Of a DNA stretch of 64,000 nt, positions 38,750 through 47,042 are shown one piece after another. The DNA lies in NCBI GenBank assembly GCA_963768715.1, contig CAVYJC010000009.1, positions 124,001-188,000 on the forward strand. Reading direction: 5' to 3'. Under the pieces are notes generated by a model. The model did not search any database and was not told where the DNA came from. It saw nothing but the letters and a program-made list of their open reading frames with translations. The translations under genes and the position numbers were made by a program. Every line of letters starts with the position of its first letter. Position 1 is the stretch's first letter. The DNA comes from DATKEJ01 sp963768715. GTDB taxonomy: Bacteria; Bacteroidota; Rhodothermia; Rhodothermales; DATKEJ01.

Positions 38750-39454
38750 GTGTCCCATCTAAATCAGACCAGCCGATATACTCTCCTCTATCTGCTCGGC
38801 GTGTTAACTCTCCTGCTGCCGGCCTATATGATTCTGGGCGAAAGGAGTTCGGCCGCATCAGCTGAATCCGTGCGGGATATAGATCCCAGTCTTGACGGCT
38901 TGGACTATCGCATTCAGAGACTGCCGCCCCAAACTTCGCAGGTTGCGGACTCCGAAGAGACGACGGAGGCTCTGCGCGTCAATCTTCTTGAACTTCGTTC
39001 TGAATTTAAGCGGCTCGCCGCCAGACGTGACCTCGGTCCGAGTCTGGATTCAACTGCCATCGAACTCAGAAACCGAGTCGATGATCTGGCCATTCGCTAC
39101 ATGGTTACAAGTCTCGGTCAACTGGAGTCGAAGGACCGTTTCATGGAGGCAGTCGAGACCAGGTTCGATGACCTCGACAGAGAGTTGGCGGCTCTCGAAG
39201 GAAGCATTTATGAGTGGGAGTTGCGTGATCGATTCGACAAGTCGATCGCCAACCTCTACATACTTCGAGACCGTGTCGCGTTTCAACTGAGTGAAGCCGC
39301 TGCTTCCTCGGACCCAGAATTCTCCGCGATGAAAACCGAATTGGCTTCTTCGATTGGTAGGTTCGACCTCATGATCGCTCAAACGACGATGGAGGTCGAT
39401 CACGCGTACGACGCCAAGCATCCACTCCAATCGCTCAACAAACTGTGGCTCTAA
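38750..39454 (+). CDS. coiled-coil membrane-anchored protein ending NKLWL (paralogue)
   Basis: 234 residues from GTG 38750, directly after an in-frame stop, so this is the earliest start. An N-terminal hydrophobic anchor (LLYLLGVLTLLLPAYMI) replaces the lipobox of the first copy. The helical body aligns throughout with 36299-36976 (SLDGLDYRIQRL versus SLDGMEFRLQRL; RFDDLDRELAALEG versus RFEDLDRELALLEG; C-terminus YDAKHPLQSLNKLWL). This level of similarity shows recent or selected duplication. It is followed 95 bases later by hairpin element B. Function unknown; an envelope spacer or partner of OmpA-type proteins is a guess. Confidence 0.75.
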   Translation: MSHLNQTSRYTLLYLLGVLTLLLPAYMILGERSSAASAESVRDIDPSLDGLDYRIQRLPPQTSQVADSEETTEALRVNLLELRSEFKRLAARRDLGPSLDSTAIELRNRVDDLAIRYMVTSLGQLESKDRFMEAVETRFDDLDRELAALEGSIYEWELRDRFDKSIANLYILRDRVAFQLSEAAASSDPEFSAMKTELASSIGRFDLMIAQTTMEVDHAYDAKHPLQSLNKLWL

Positions 39455-39548
39455 GGCACCATGCGTGAACTGGCAGTAGTCATATAGACGCAAGGAAGCT
39501 CCCCAACCAGCGCCCCGAGACAACATGAAACGGGGTGATCGTGGGAGA

Positions 39549-39648
39549 CATACCCGGTACCCCGAACTCGTCATCCTCACTGGTTTTCCTGACCCGTGGG
39601 CACGCCTCCCCGGTAAGTCGAGATCCGCGGTACCGGGTTATGTTTTTT
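39549..39648 (+). repeat. conserved hairpin element B with T-run
   Basis: Homologue of 37595-37691: CATACCCGGTACCC at 39549-39562, GGTACCGGGTTATG at 39629-39642, TTTTTT at 39643-39648. Shared internal blocks are ACTGGTTT, GTGGG and GTCGAGA; the rest has diverged. It sits, like copy A, shortly after the last gene of a module half. Confidence 0.75.
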
Positions 39649-39660
39649 CATGCATCTCAA

Positions 39661-39722
39661 ACCTGACCGGTCTTTAGTCCTGACAGGTCTTAAGACCTGA
39701 CAGGTTTTAAAACCTGTCAGGT
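39661..39722. repeat. nested CCTGACAGGT palindromes
   Basis: A perfect 28-base palindrome at 39695-39722 is preceded by a 14-base palindrome (39685-39698) and a diverged unit at 39661-39674; all are built from CCTGACmGGTyTT. A related hairpin occurs at 63556-63582, so this is a dispersed repeat family in the genome. The rest of the 318-base gap 39455-39772 holds element B and no gene. Confidence 0.85.
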
Positions 39723-39772
39723 TGGGCGAGTGGCAGTGAACCCGCACGCTTTCCGCGTGTTGAAGTGGGTTC

Positions 39773-40561
39773 ATGCAGATTGGCCGGGAAACCATATTGA
39801 CCAAGCTCGCGGGGCTCGCAGAGTCCGTTGCAGAGTATTCATATGCCCCATATAGCGGCAATGGATGCGGCTGTGTCATCCTCCTTTCCGACGGGACCTG
39901 GGTGCCCGGCGTCCGCGTGGAAAGTGCCTCGTTCCCCCTGCTCATACCGGCCGGGATGAACGCCGTCACGACCGCGATCGCCGCGGGCCGAAGCGACTTC
40001 GTCGCCGCCGCATCAAACCGCACGTTCAGCGGCGCCGATCGGGACTATCTGAGCGCTTTCCTCCCCGATGTCACCTTCTCCGATCGCACAGCAACGTCCT
40101 CCAGAGAGCTCGTTCAAATAGGCGATCGTCTCGATCCGCTGGTCCATGCCCAACACGTCGACGACGCGACACTGGCGGAGCTCACAAGAAGAATGGCCTC
40201 GAGAGCGCACGTCCCGGAATCTGATTTTCCGGTCGGATGTATCCTCGAGACCGCCGACGGCGGCTTAATCCCTGGCTGCAACGTCGAGCACTCAGACTGG
40301 AACTTGATCCTGTGTGCCGAACGTAACGCCGTCGGCACTGCGGTTACATATCGGCTGAATCCCTGGCGTCGGCTGCACGTCTCCTGCATCAAGGATCCGA
40401 CGGGGTCGCCGTGCGGCGCCTGCCGCCAGGTACTCGTCGAGCACGCTCCCGACATGCCGCTCTTGATGGACAGAGGGAACAGGGAACCGGAAATTCGAAC
40501 CGCCGCAGACCTTCTCCCGGACTATTTTGGAGGAACGGTATTGCGGAAGAAACACAAGTAG
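39773..40561 (+). CDS. cdd: two-domain cytidine deaminase, N-terminal domain degenerate
   Basis: Deaminates cytidine/deoxycytidine to uridine forms. Of 262 residues, the N-terminal CDA-like domain (1-115) keeps fold marks (YSYAPYSGNG, GVRVESASFPLLIPAGMNAV) but lacks the zinc Cys/Glu set. The C-terminal domain (130-262) has GCNVEHSDWN, the catalytic CAERNA and PCGACRQ zinc ligands. The E. coli two-domain enzyme, as known, has the reverse order (catalytic first). ATG 39773 is the first start. The S8 protease gene starts 21 bases later. Confidence 0.9.
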   Translation: MQIGRETILTKLAGLAESVAEYSYAPYSGNGCGCVILLSDGTWVPGVRVESASFPLLIPAGMNAVTTAIAAGRSDFVAAASNRTFSGADRDYLSAFLPDVTFSDRTATSSRELVQIGDRLDPLVHAQHVDDATLAELTRRMASRAHVPESDFPVGCILETADGGLIPGCNVEHSDWNLILCAERNAVGTAVTYRLNPWRRLHVSCIKDPTGSPCGACRQVLVEHAPDMPLLMDRGNREPEIRTAADLLPDYFGGTVLRKKHK

Positions 40562-40581
40562 TCGCAGCGCTTACCATCTGC

Positions 40582-42285
40582 ATGAAGCCGAAAAAATTCC
40601 TAGTCATCCTGTTCGGAATGGTCGCTTTCGTTCTCGCGGTCGAAGGCTCGTCCACCGCGTACGGCCAATCGAAGAAAGAGGCCGGAGACACGAAATATTG
40701 GATCCTTTTCGCGGATAAGGACGCAGGACTCGGAAAGGGTCCGGCCGCGATCGAGCCCGGATTCGTATCCGAACGCGCGCTTGCGCGCAGGAAACTCCGA
40801 GGTCGTCAAATGTCGAAGAGCTTCGATGCGCCTGTCTCGCCGGCTTACGTCGAAACGCTCGAATCGATGGGGATCGAGCCTATCGTCCAGAGCCGATGGA
40901 TAAACGGCGTCAGCGCCTGGCTGAGTCCGGAGGAATTGGCATCCGTCGAGAAGCTTTCATTCGTTCGCGAGCTGCGCGCCGTTGCCGTGTCCGTCGAACA
41001 GTCCATTCCCGAGCCGGTCGTCGTCAGTACTTCCAGTTCACCCATGGAACTGAATTTCGGGCTTTCGTCGGCCCAGATGACGGCAATCAACGCCGTCGAT
41101 CCGATCGAGCAGGGAATAATCGGGACGGGCATCCTGCTGGGATTCCTCGATACCACAACCGACACGTTGCATCCGGCTCTCAAACACTTGGCAGACGACG
41201 GTCGCATCGTAGCCGTCCGCGACTTCACGACGGAGGCAGGTCTGGCGCTGCAGACGAATAAGCACGCCTTGAATACAGCGTCCGTCGCACTGGGATTTGA
41301 CGAAGGCAACATTATTGGCGCCTGCTACGGAGGTGAGTACATGCTGGGTACGACCGAGTATGCCCCGTCCGAAACCAATCAGGAAGAAGACTTCTTCGTA
41401 GCCGGCATGGAATGGATGGAGCGCATGGGCGCCGACATCGTGAACGTGTCGCTCGGTTATAGTACGTTCGATACCGGCCAGCACTCGTACACGTACGAGG
41501 ACATGGACGGCAATACGGCGATCACGACGCGAGCTGCAGATCGTGCCGCGGGGCTCGGCGTCGTCGTCGTCGTCAGTGCAGGGAACGAAAGCTGCGCCAG
41601 CCCCGACAACTGCTGGTATTACATCACCTCGCCGGCCGACGGCGACTCGGTTATTACCGCCGGCGCATCATTTCTTGATGGCACTCCCGTGAGTTTCAGC
41701 GGTGCCGGACCGACCTACGACGGTCGCATCAAGCCGGACGTTGCGGCGCCAGGTTACGATGTGAAATTCGCGACCTCGAGTGGAGGTTACGGTTCAGGAG
41801 GCGGCACGTCGTTCTCGAGCCCCTTCGTTGCCAGCGTCGCGTGCCAGATTCTGCAGGCGAACCCTAACCTGAATCCGATCGACGTCAGGACGATCCTTCG
41901 CGCTACCGCCAGCCAGGCCTCGAACCCGGACAATAAACTGGGATGGGGCGTCATCAATTCCCAGGCCGCGGTGAGCTTGTCGAAGGTGGCGATCACCGGA
42001 ACAGAGACCGAGGGACTCCCCGAAGGATCCCCCTCCATCGCAGTCTATCCCAATCCCGCCGCGGACGAATCGGTCGTCTCGGTCGACTCGCCGCCTGAAC
42101 GAGGCGACATCAGGATTGCGCTGTACGACGTTCTCGGACGCGAGGTGGTGGAGGCACGACCAGCGCGCGCCGGACAAGCCGTCACGGCGACCCTCACGGT
42201 GCGCAATCTGCCGGCCGGGACGTACTTCGTTAGCATCTCAGGTGACGGAATCGCGGAATCACGGCCGCTGATCGTAACACATTGA
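40582..42285 (+). CDS. S8 (subtilisin-like) serine peptidase with T9SS sorting domain
   Basis: Secreted protease, 567 residues. Signal peptide (FLVILFGMVAFVLAVEGSST); prodomain to about 160; catalytic Asp in LLGFLDTTTDTLHPAL; catalytic His in KHALNTASVALG, where the usual HGT is HAL; oxyanion Asn region VVVSAGNESC; and catalytic Ser in GGTSFSSPFVASVACQIL. The C-terminal T9SS domain begins PSIAVYPNPAADESVVSV and ends GTYFVSISGDGIAESRPLIV. The start at 40582 is chosen for the signal peptide; the frame extends upstream within the deaminase gene. Intact, unlike several other T9SS genes here. Confidence 0.92.
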   Translation: MKPKKFLVILFGMVAFVLAVEGSSTAYGQSKKEAGDTKYWILFADKDAGLGKGPAAIEPGFVSERALARRKLRGRQMSKSFDAPVSPAYVETLESMGIEPIVQSRWINGVSAWLSPEELASVEKLSFVRELRAVAVSVEQSIPEPVVVSTSSSPMELNFGLSSAQMTAINAVDPIEQGIIGTGILLGFLDTTTDTLHPALKHLADDGRIVAVRDFTTEAGLALQTNKHALNTASVALGFDEGNIIGACYGGEYMLGTTEYAPSETNQEEDFFVAGMEWMERMGADIVNVSLGYSTFDTGQHSYTYEDMDGNTAITTRAADRAAGLGVVVVVSAGNESCASPDNCWYYITSPADGDSVITAGASFLDGTPVSFSGAGPTYDGRIKPDVAAPGYDVKFATSSGGYGSGGGTSFSSPFVASVACQILQANPNLNPIDVRTILRATASQASNPDNKLGWGVINSQAAVSLSKVAITGTETEGLPEGSPSIAVYPNPAADESVVSVDSPPERGDIRIALYDVLGREVVEARPARAGQAVTATLTVRNLPAGTYFVSISGDGIAESRPLIVTH

Positions 42286-42326
42286 CGTCGCCTGCGTTGG
42301 TACGCTCGTAACCTGAACGTCGGGCT

Positions 42327-44453
42327 ATGTCAATTGCTTTCGGTTTTCATCCGCTCGCGGTGGCGATCTCGCTCTTGCTGGCGGCGCTGCTGACGTGGTG
42401 GACCTACCGGCGAACGACACCGCCCGTCTCCACGCTCCGACGAGGTACGCTGATCGCCTTGAGATGGTCGGCGCTAAGTCTGGTGCTGCTTCTTCTCGCC
42501 GAGCCGGTGATCCGTACGGTCGTGCACACGACACGGACTCCGATCGTTGCCGTCCTTTTTGATACCAGCCGCAGCCTGTCTGACTCGGTCCATCCGGGCA
42601 AAGACTTTTCAGAATCCATCCGCCAGGCTTACGAGCAGATCGAGAGGGCAGTCGATGGCGCAGATGTCGAAACCTTCAGATTCGGGTCGGATGTCGCACC
42701 GTGGACCCCCACCGCAGACTCAATCTCGTTCGACGGAAGCCGCACGGATATCGCCGCTGCGCTCGAGAGCATTCGCAGCAAATACGCGGGGCGGCCGCTT
42801 CGAGGCGTTGTCCTCGTATCCGACGGACGATTCAATACGGGGAGCAATCCGCTCTATGTGGCAGAGCGATTTCCGACGCCCATCCACACGGTGGTAGTCG
42901 GTGACACAGCGACCTATCGCGACCTTCGGATTGAGCGCATCGCAACGAATGAAATTGGCTACGTGGGTCGCGAGATGCCGGTTCAGGTCACCCTGCATGT
43001 CAAGGGCTTTCCAGGCGAGCGCGTTCATGTAGCGCTCTCGGGGCGGAACATGACGGCATCGGAATCCGACGCCGTGCTTCCGGAGAACGAGGCAGAGATC
43101 AACGTCAACCTTACGATGACGCCTTCGGTCGAAGGCTTCCAGCGCTACAACGCGCTGGTCGACACGCTGGCCGGCGAAAGAACGACCGCCAACAACCGGA
43201 TGTCATTCTCGGTTCGCGTCCTCCGGCGAAAGCTGACCGTGATGTTCCTCGCGGCTGGTCCGTCGCCCGATGTGGCGGCGCTTCGTGAAGCGCTTTCAGC
43301 CGACCCGGACCTCGACATCGATGCACACACGCAGCGATCGGCGACTGAATGGTATGGAGGACCGCCTCCGCAATCCTTCGACAGCTTCGACTTGGTCGTC
43401 CTGGCCGGCTTTCCGGGACATCAATCCAATCCAGCCGTCCTCGAATCTATTCAAGCATCCGCCAAGCCGGTGCTCTTCCTTCTCGACAGAACAACCGATC
43501 TTCGCCTGGTGAGGGAAAAGTTGGGAGCCGTACTACCCGCAACTGTTCAGACGATTCGGCAGGGATTCGTCGAGGCATCGCCGGTCGAGACCGCCGTTGG
43601 GAGAACGCACCCAATCCTGAATCTCCCAGGCCCAATCGATCGACTCCCTCCCCTATCCTATTCCTCGAGCAGATGGGAGCCGACGCCCGATGCGAAGACG
43701 CTCGCTACGGTTGCCATCCGTGGCGTGACGCTCGATGACCCGCTTCTTGTCGTCAGGAGCCGGGGTGGAACGCGCTCGGCGGCCATTCTCGGCTCGGGAG
43801 TCTGGCGCTGGCGCAACGTGCCGGGAGATCTCTCCGACCTCGACGAGGTCTTTCCCGACCTCGTATCGAATCTTCTTCAATGGCTTACCACGACTTCCGA
43901 TGATCGACCCGTTCGCGTGAATCCCGCGGAGGAGCTGTTCGACGGCGCCGACAACGTCCAGTTTACCGGCGAGGTCTACGACGAAAGCCTCGATCCAATT
44001 CCCGACGCCTCGCTGACCCTTTCTGTCACCGATCCGACCGGCAGCACGTTCGACTACCGCATGGAGCCCCTCGGGAACGGACGCTATGCGCGCGCGCTCG
44101 GTCGCCTTCCCGAAGGATCGTATCGATATCACGCCGTTGCTGAAAAAGAAGGTCTGACGCTCGGCGCCGACAGTGGACAATTTGCCGTCGGCGAGCTGCT
44201 TCTGGAATTTCAGGATACGCAGGCCGATCCCGCTCTCATGCGACAAATTGCGAGACGGTCTGGAGGAACGTTCACTCATTTTGGCGAGATTTCGACCCTC
44301 GGCGATCGGCTTGCAGATCTGCACTCCTTCGATAAGGAACGAATCGCTGAAGAGAAACAGCTCGCCCTGCGGAGGTTCCTCCCCATCCTTCTCGTTATCG
44401 TTGTCCTGCTTTCTGCAGAATGGATCATGCGGAAGCGAAGCGGGATGGTCTGA
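42327..44453 (+). CDS. membrane protein with VWA-like domain (BatA-like architecture)
   Basis: 708 residues with two N-terminal membrane segments (LAVAISLLLAALLTWWTYRR and LRWSALSLVLLLLAEPVIR), then a von Willebrand A-like fold (VAVLFDTSRSLSDSVHPG; VVLVSDGRFNTGSNPLYVAE) in which the MIDAS DxSxS is DTSRS. A long periplasmic beta-rich region and a C-terminal membrane segment (FLPILLVIVVLLSAEWIMRK) follow. This resembles Bacteroidota proteins of the BatA / glutamine-amidotransferase-like group with a role in envelope stress. It starts 42 bases after the protease stop. Function not established. Confidence 0.8.
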   Translation: MSIAFGFHPLAVAISLLLAALLTWWTYRRTTPPVSTLRRGTLIALRWSALSLVLLLLAEPVIRTVVHTTRTPIVAVLFDTSRSLSDSVHPGKDFSESIRQAYEQIERAVDGADVETFRFGSDVAPWTPTADSISFDGSRTDIAAALESIRSKYAGRPLRGVVLVSDGRFNTGSNPLYVAERFPTPIHTVVVGDTATYRDLRIERIATNEIGYVGREMPVQVTLHVKGFPGERVHVALSGRNMTASESDAVLPENEAEINVNLTMTPSVEGFQRYNALVDTLAGERTTANNRMSFSVRVLRRKLTVMFLAAGPSPDVAALREALSADPDLDIDAHTQRSATEWYGGPPPQSFDSFDLVVLAGFPGHQSNPAVLESIQASAKPVLFLLDRTTDLRLVREKLGAVLPATVQTIRQGFVEASPVETAVGRTHPILNLPGPIDRLPPLSYSSSRWEPTPDAKTLATVAIRGVTLDDPLLVVRSRGGTRSAAILGSGVWRWRNVPGDLSDLDEVFPDLVSNLLQWLTTTSDDRPVRVNPAEELFDGADNVQFTGEVYDESLDPIPDASLTLSVTDPTGSTFDYRMEPLGNGRYARALGRLPEGSYRYHAVAEKEGLTLGADSGQFAVGELLLEFQDTQADPALMRQIARRSGGTFTHFGEISTLGDRLADLHSFDKERIAEEKQLALRRFLPILLVIVVLLSAEWIMRKRSGMV

Positions 44454-44499
44454 GGCTTCTTATCTTCGGCTTCGCACAAAGAGCCTCTCCAGATACCTA

Positions 44500-45657
44500 A
44501 TGTCCGTGAACAACCCCGCCAAACTGCCCAAACCAATTCCATTCAACGGGTCGCCGCGTCCTACCCTTGGCGTAGAATTGGAGCTGCAAATCATAGATCC
44601 GGAGACCCGCAACCTGACTTCGCGGTCTGTACAGATCCTTGAACGGATAGCGGATGACATGCCGATAAAGCAGGAGCTGACGCAGTCGACGGTGGAGGTG
44701 ATCACCGGCATCTGCAATTCGGTCGCCGAGACCAGAAGCGACCTGACGCGCTCGATCGAAGAACTGTACGAGATCGGCGACGAGATGGGACACACCTACG
44801 CCGCGGCAGGAACACATCCGTTTGCACAATGGCGCGAACAGTCCATCTATCCAAATGAGCGCTACCTGGATCTCGTCAACCGAATCCAGTGGCCGGCCCG
44901 CAGACTGATGATCTACGGATTGCACGTGCACGTCGGCGTTAAGTCGGGCGAAAAAGCGATCGCAATCTGCAATGTACTCACGACCTATCTGCCGCATCTC
45001 CTGGCCCTCTCCGCTTCATCGCCCTTTATCGATTTCGAGGATACCGGACTCGCATCGGCGCGCACGAAGATCTTCGAAGGGATGCCTACGGCGGGACTGC
45101 CAATTCGGCTCTCGAATTACAGTGAATTCCAGTCGTTTATGAACTCCCTGATCAACGCCGATGCCATCGAGACCATCCGCGAGATTTGGTGGGATATTCG
45201 TCCTCACCCGCATTTTGGGACGATCGAAGTCCGTATTTGCGACTGCCCGAGCACCCTTACCGAAACGGCCGCGATCACAGCCTTCACGCAGTGCCTGGTC
45301 GATTGGCTCGATGCGTGCTACGACAGCGGACTTACGCCCGAACTGCTCCGACCCTGGATCGTCAGAGAAAACAAATGGCGCGCCGCCCGCTATGGCCTGG
45401 AAGCAAACGTCATCATCGACAACCAGGGAAACCAGCGACGCCTCTCGGAAGACGTCGAAATACAAGTCGACCGGCTTAAATCCCGCGCAGTGCACCTCGG
45501 CTGTGAGCGCGAACTGGAGGATGTGCGGCAGATCGTCCGCCGCGGCGCATCCTATGAGAGACAACGGCGAATCTTCCGAGAAGCGTCGTCTTTCCCAGAT
45601 GTAATAGACTACCTCGTCAACTCGCTCCGCGCAGATTTCTTGGTCGACTCGAAGTGA
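44500..45657 (+). CDS. YbdK-type carboxylate-amine ligase (glutamate-cysteine ligase 2 family)
   Basis: ATP-dependent ligase of the GCS2 family, 385 residues. Family marks are PTLGVELELQIIDPETRNL at the N-terminus, TQSTVEVITGICNSVAETRS, GTHPFAQWREQ, YGLHVHVGV, IRPHPHFGTIEVRICDCPS and ENKWRAARYGLEA. Some members have weak glutamate-cysteine ligase activity, and the natural substrate is often unknown. ATG 44500 begins the homologous part; the frame is open into the preceding gene. No glutathione synthetase is adjacent. Confidence 0.92.
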   Translation: MSVNNPAKLPKPIPFNGSPRPTLGVELELQIIDPETRNLTSRSVQILERIADDMPIKQELTQSTVEVITGICNSVAETRSDLTRSIEELYEIGDEMGHTYAAAGTHPFAQWREQSIYPNERYLDLVNRIQWPARRLMIYGLHVHVGVKSGEKAIAICNVLTTYLPHLLALSASSPFIDFEDTGLASARTKIFEGMPTAGLPIRLSNYSEFQSFMNSLINADAIETIREIWWDIRPHPHFGTIEVRICDCPSTLTETAAITAFTQCLVDWLDACYDSGLTPELLRPWIVRENKWRAARYGLEANVIIDNQGNQRRLSEDVEIQVDRLKSRAVHLGCERELEDVRQIVRRGASYERQRRIFREASSFPDVIDYLVNSLRADFLVDSK

Positions 45658-45702
45658 TTCTCAAACAATATTCACCAGTAGCGCAATATTCGCAACTCAT
45701 TG

Positions 45703-45711
45703 TGTTATAAT
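45703..45711 (+). promoter_or_regulatory. possible extended -10 promoter for amidohydrolase gene
   Basis: TGTTATAAT at 45703-45711 in the only strongly A/T-rich patch of the gap, ~92 bases before the M20 gene. No clear -35 box. Confidence 0.4.
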
Positions 45712-45803
45712 AATTTAATTGACAAGTTGCATGCCTGCGCAGCGACCCAATCGAAGAACCTGCCTGAGAGTTCGGCCTTAAATAGGGCAACATTCTGGAA
45801 ACA

Positions 45804-47042
45804 TTGACCGGCAGCATATCCGTGAGTACCCGTACGATTGAAGAGGCAGATTTTGTTATAGAAAGCCCGGAAGCTATGCGTGAGTTGCTCGTAGGCATCC
45901 GAAGACATTTGCATCGTCATCCCGAGCTTGGATTCGCAGAATTCGAGACGTCCCAGTTCATCGGACGGACACTCGAAGAACACAATCTTCCGGTCACCGG
46001 CCCCCTCGCGCATACCGGCATGTATGTAGACATCAAGGGTGATCACCCGGGTGAGACGGTTGGTTACAGAGCAGACATTGACGCCCTTCCGATCCAAGAC
46101 TTGAAAGTCGTGCCGTACGTGTCGTCCGTTGACGGCGTTGCGCATCTGTGCGGCCACGACGCGCATACGTCAATCGCAATTGGCGCGGCGATAATGCTCG
46201 CAGGCAGGCGCGACGAGATCCACGGTAAGATTCGCGTCTTCTTTCAGCCTTGCGAAGAGAGCCAGCCCTCCGGCGCTCTCGCCATGATCAGGGACGGCAT
46301 TCTCAACGGTGTGAACGCCGTTTTCGCCTCCCATGTAGATCCAACGCTGCCCGTCGGACAGTTCGGATTAGTGACCGGACCGATCACCGCAGGTTATGAT
46401 TCGTTCGTCATACGTGTCAAAGGTAATAGCACGGGCCATTCGGCGAGGCCGCATCAGTCCACAGACACGATATGGATCGCCGTTCAGGTCATGAACACGC
46501 TGTACCAGATAATCGGTCGGGTGAACGACGCGCGAAACAGTTCGATCTTGACTATCACACGCTTGAACGGCGGGAAGGCGCTTAACGTCATCCCGCGCGT
46601 GGTCGAGTTTGGTGGATCAATTCGCTGCGTCGAGCGGGCCGATCAGGCTTACCTGAGAAGACAGGTCGAGAAAACCACACGGCAATTTGCCGCCCTTTAC
46701 AACGCCGAAATCGAATTCGAACTGTTCCCCGGAGCACCTGCCGTCAGGAACCACCCCGAATTGATGCAGACGGTCGAGTCTACCGTGACCGGCATGTTCG
46801 GAGACGATTCGGTATTCAGGGTCCCGGTGCCCAGCATGGGCAGCGAGGACTTTGCCCACTACCTCGATCACATCCCGGGAGCTCTCATTCGTATCGGTAC
46901 GTCGGATGGTCCGTCAACGAGTCACCCGCTGCACGACTCGCGATTCGATATCGCGGAGTCGGCGCTGGTGCCAACGGCGGAAATGATCAGTCAACTGCTG
47001 ATCAATCATCTGAAACGACGTGCCCAGGACGCATCCGAATAG
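45804..47042 (+). CDS. M20 family amidohydrolase (N-acyl amino acid / IAA-amino acid hydrolase type)
   Basis: Zinc/manganese metallohydrolase, 412 residues. Motifs are IRRHLHRHPELGF, YRADIDALPIQD, HLCGHDAHTSIAIGAA, FQPCEESQPSGA, the dimerisation-domain GNSTGHSARPHQSTDT, and PVPSMGSEDFAHYL, covering the metal ligands and catalytic Glu. Substrates of the subgroup are N-acyl amino acids or amidated auxin-like compounds. Start TTG 45804; GTG 45822 is a possible alternative. Its end overlaps the start of the lamin-tail gene by 23 bases. Confidence 0.9.
   Translation: MTGSISVSTRTIEEADFVIESPEAMRELLVGIRRHLHRHPELGFAEFETSQFIGRTLEEHNLPVTGPLAHTGMYVDIKGDHPGETVGYRADIDALPIQDLKVVPYVSSVDGVAHLCGHDAHTSIAIGAAIMLAGRRDEIHGKIRVFFQPCEESQPSGALAMIRDGILNGVNAVFASHVDPTLPVGQFGLVTGPITAGYDSFVIRVKGNSTGHSARPHQSTDTIWIAVQVMNTLYQIIGRVNDARNSSILTITRLNGGKALNVIPRVVEFGGSIRCVERADQAYLRRQVEKTTRQFAALYNAEIEFELFPGAPAVRNHPELMQTVESTVTGMFGDDSVFRVPVPSMGSEDFAHYLDHIPGALIRIGTSDGPSTSHPLHDSRFDIAESALVPTAEMISQLLINHLKRRAQDASE

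Noticed and set aside
38543..38758. 71-codon minus-strand frame upstream of the second coiled-coil gene
   Set aside because: Unrecognised, overlaps the start of 38750-39454, no ribosome binding site. Left inside the gap note.
37595..39648. Integron attC array
   Set aside because: Two-stem shape is similar, but core GTTRRRY/RYYYAAC boxes are not matched, only two copies are seen, and no integron integrase is present.
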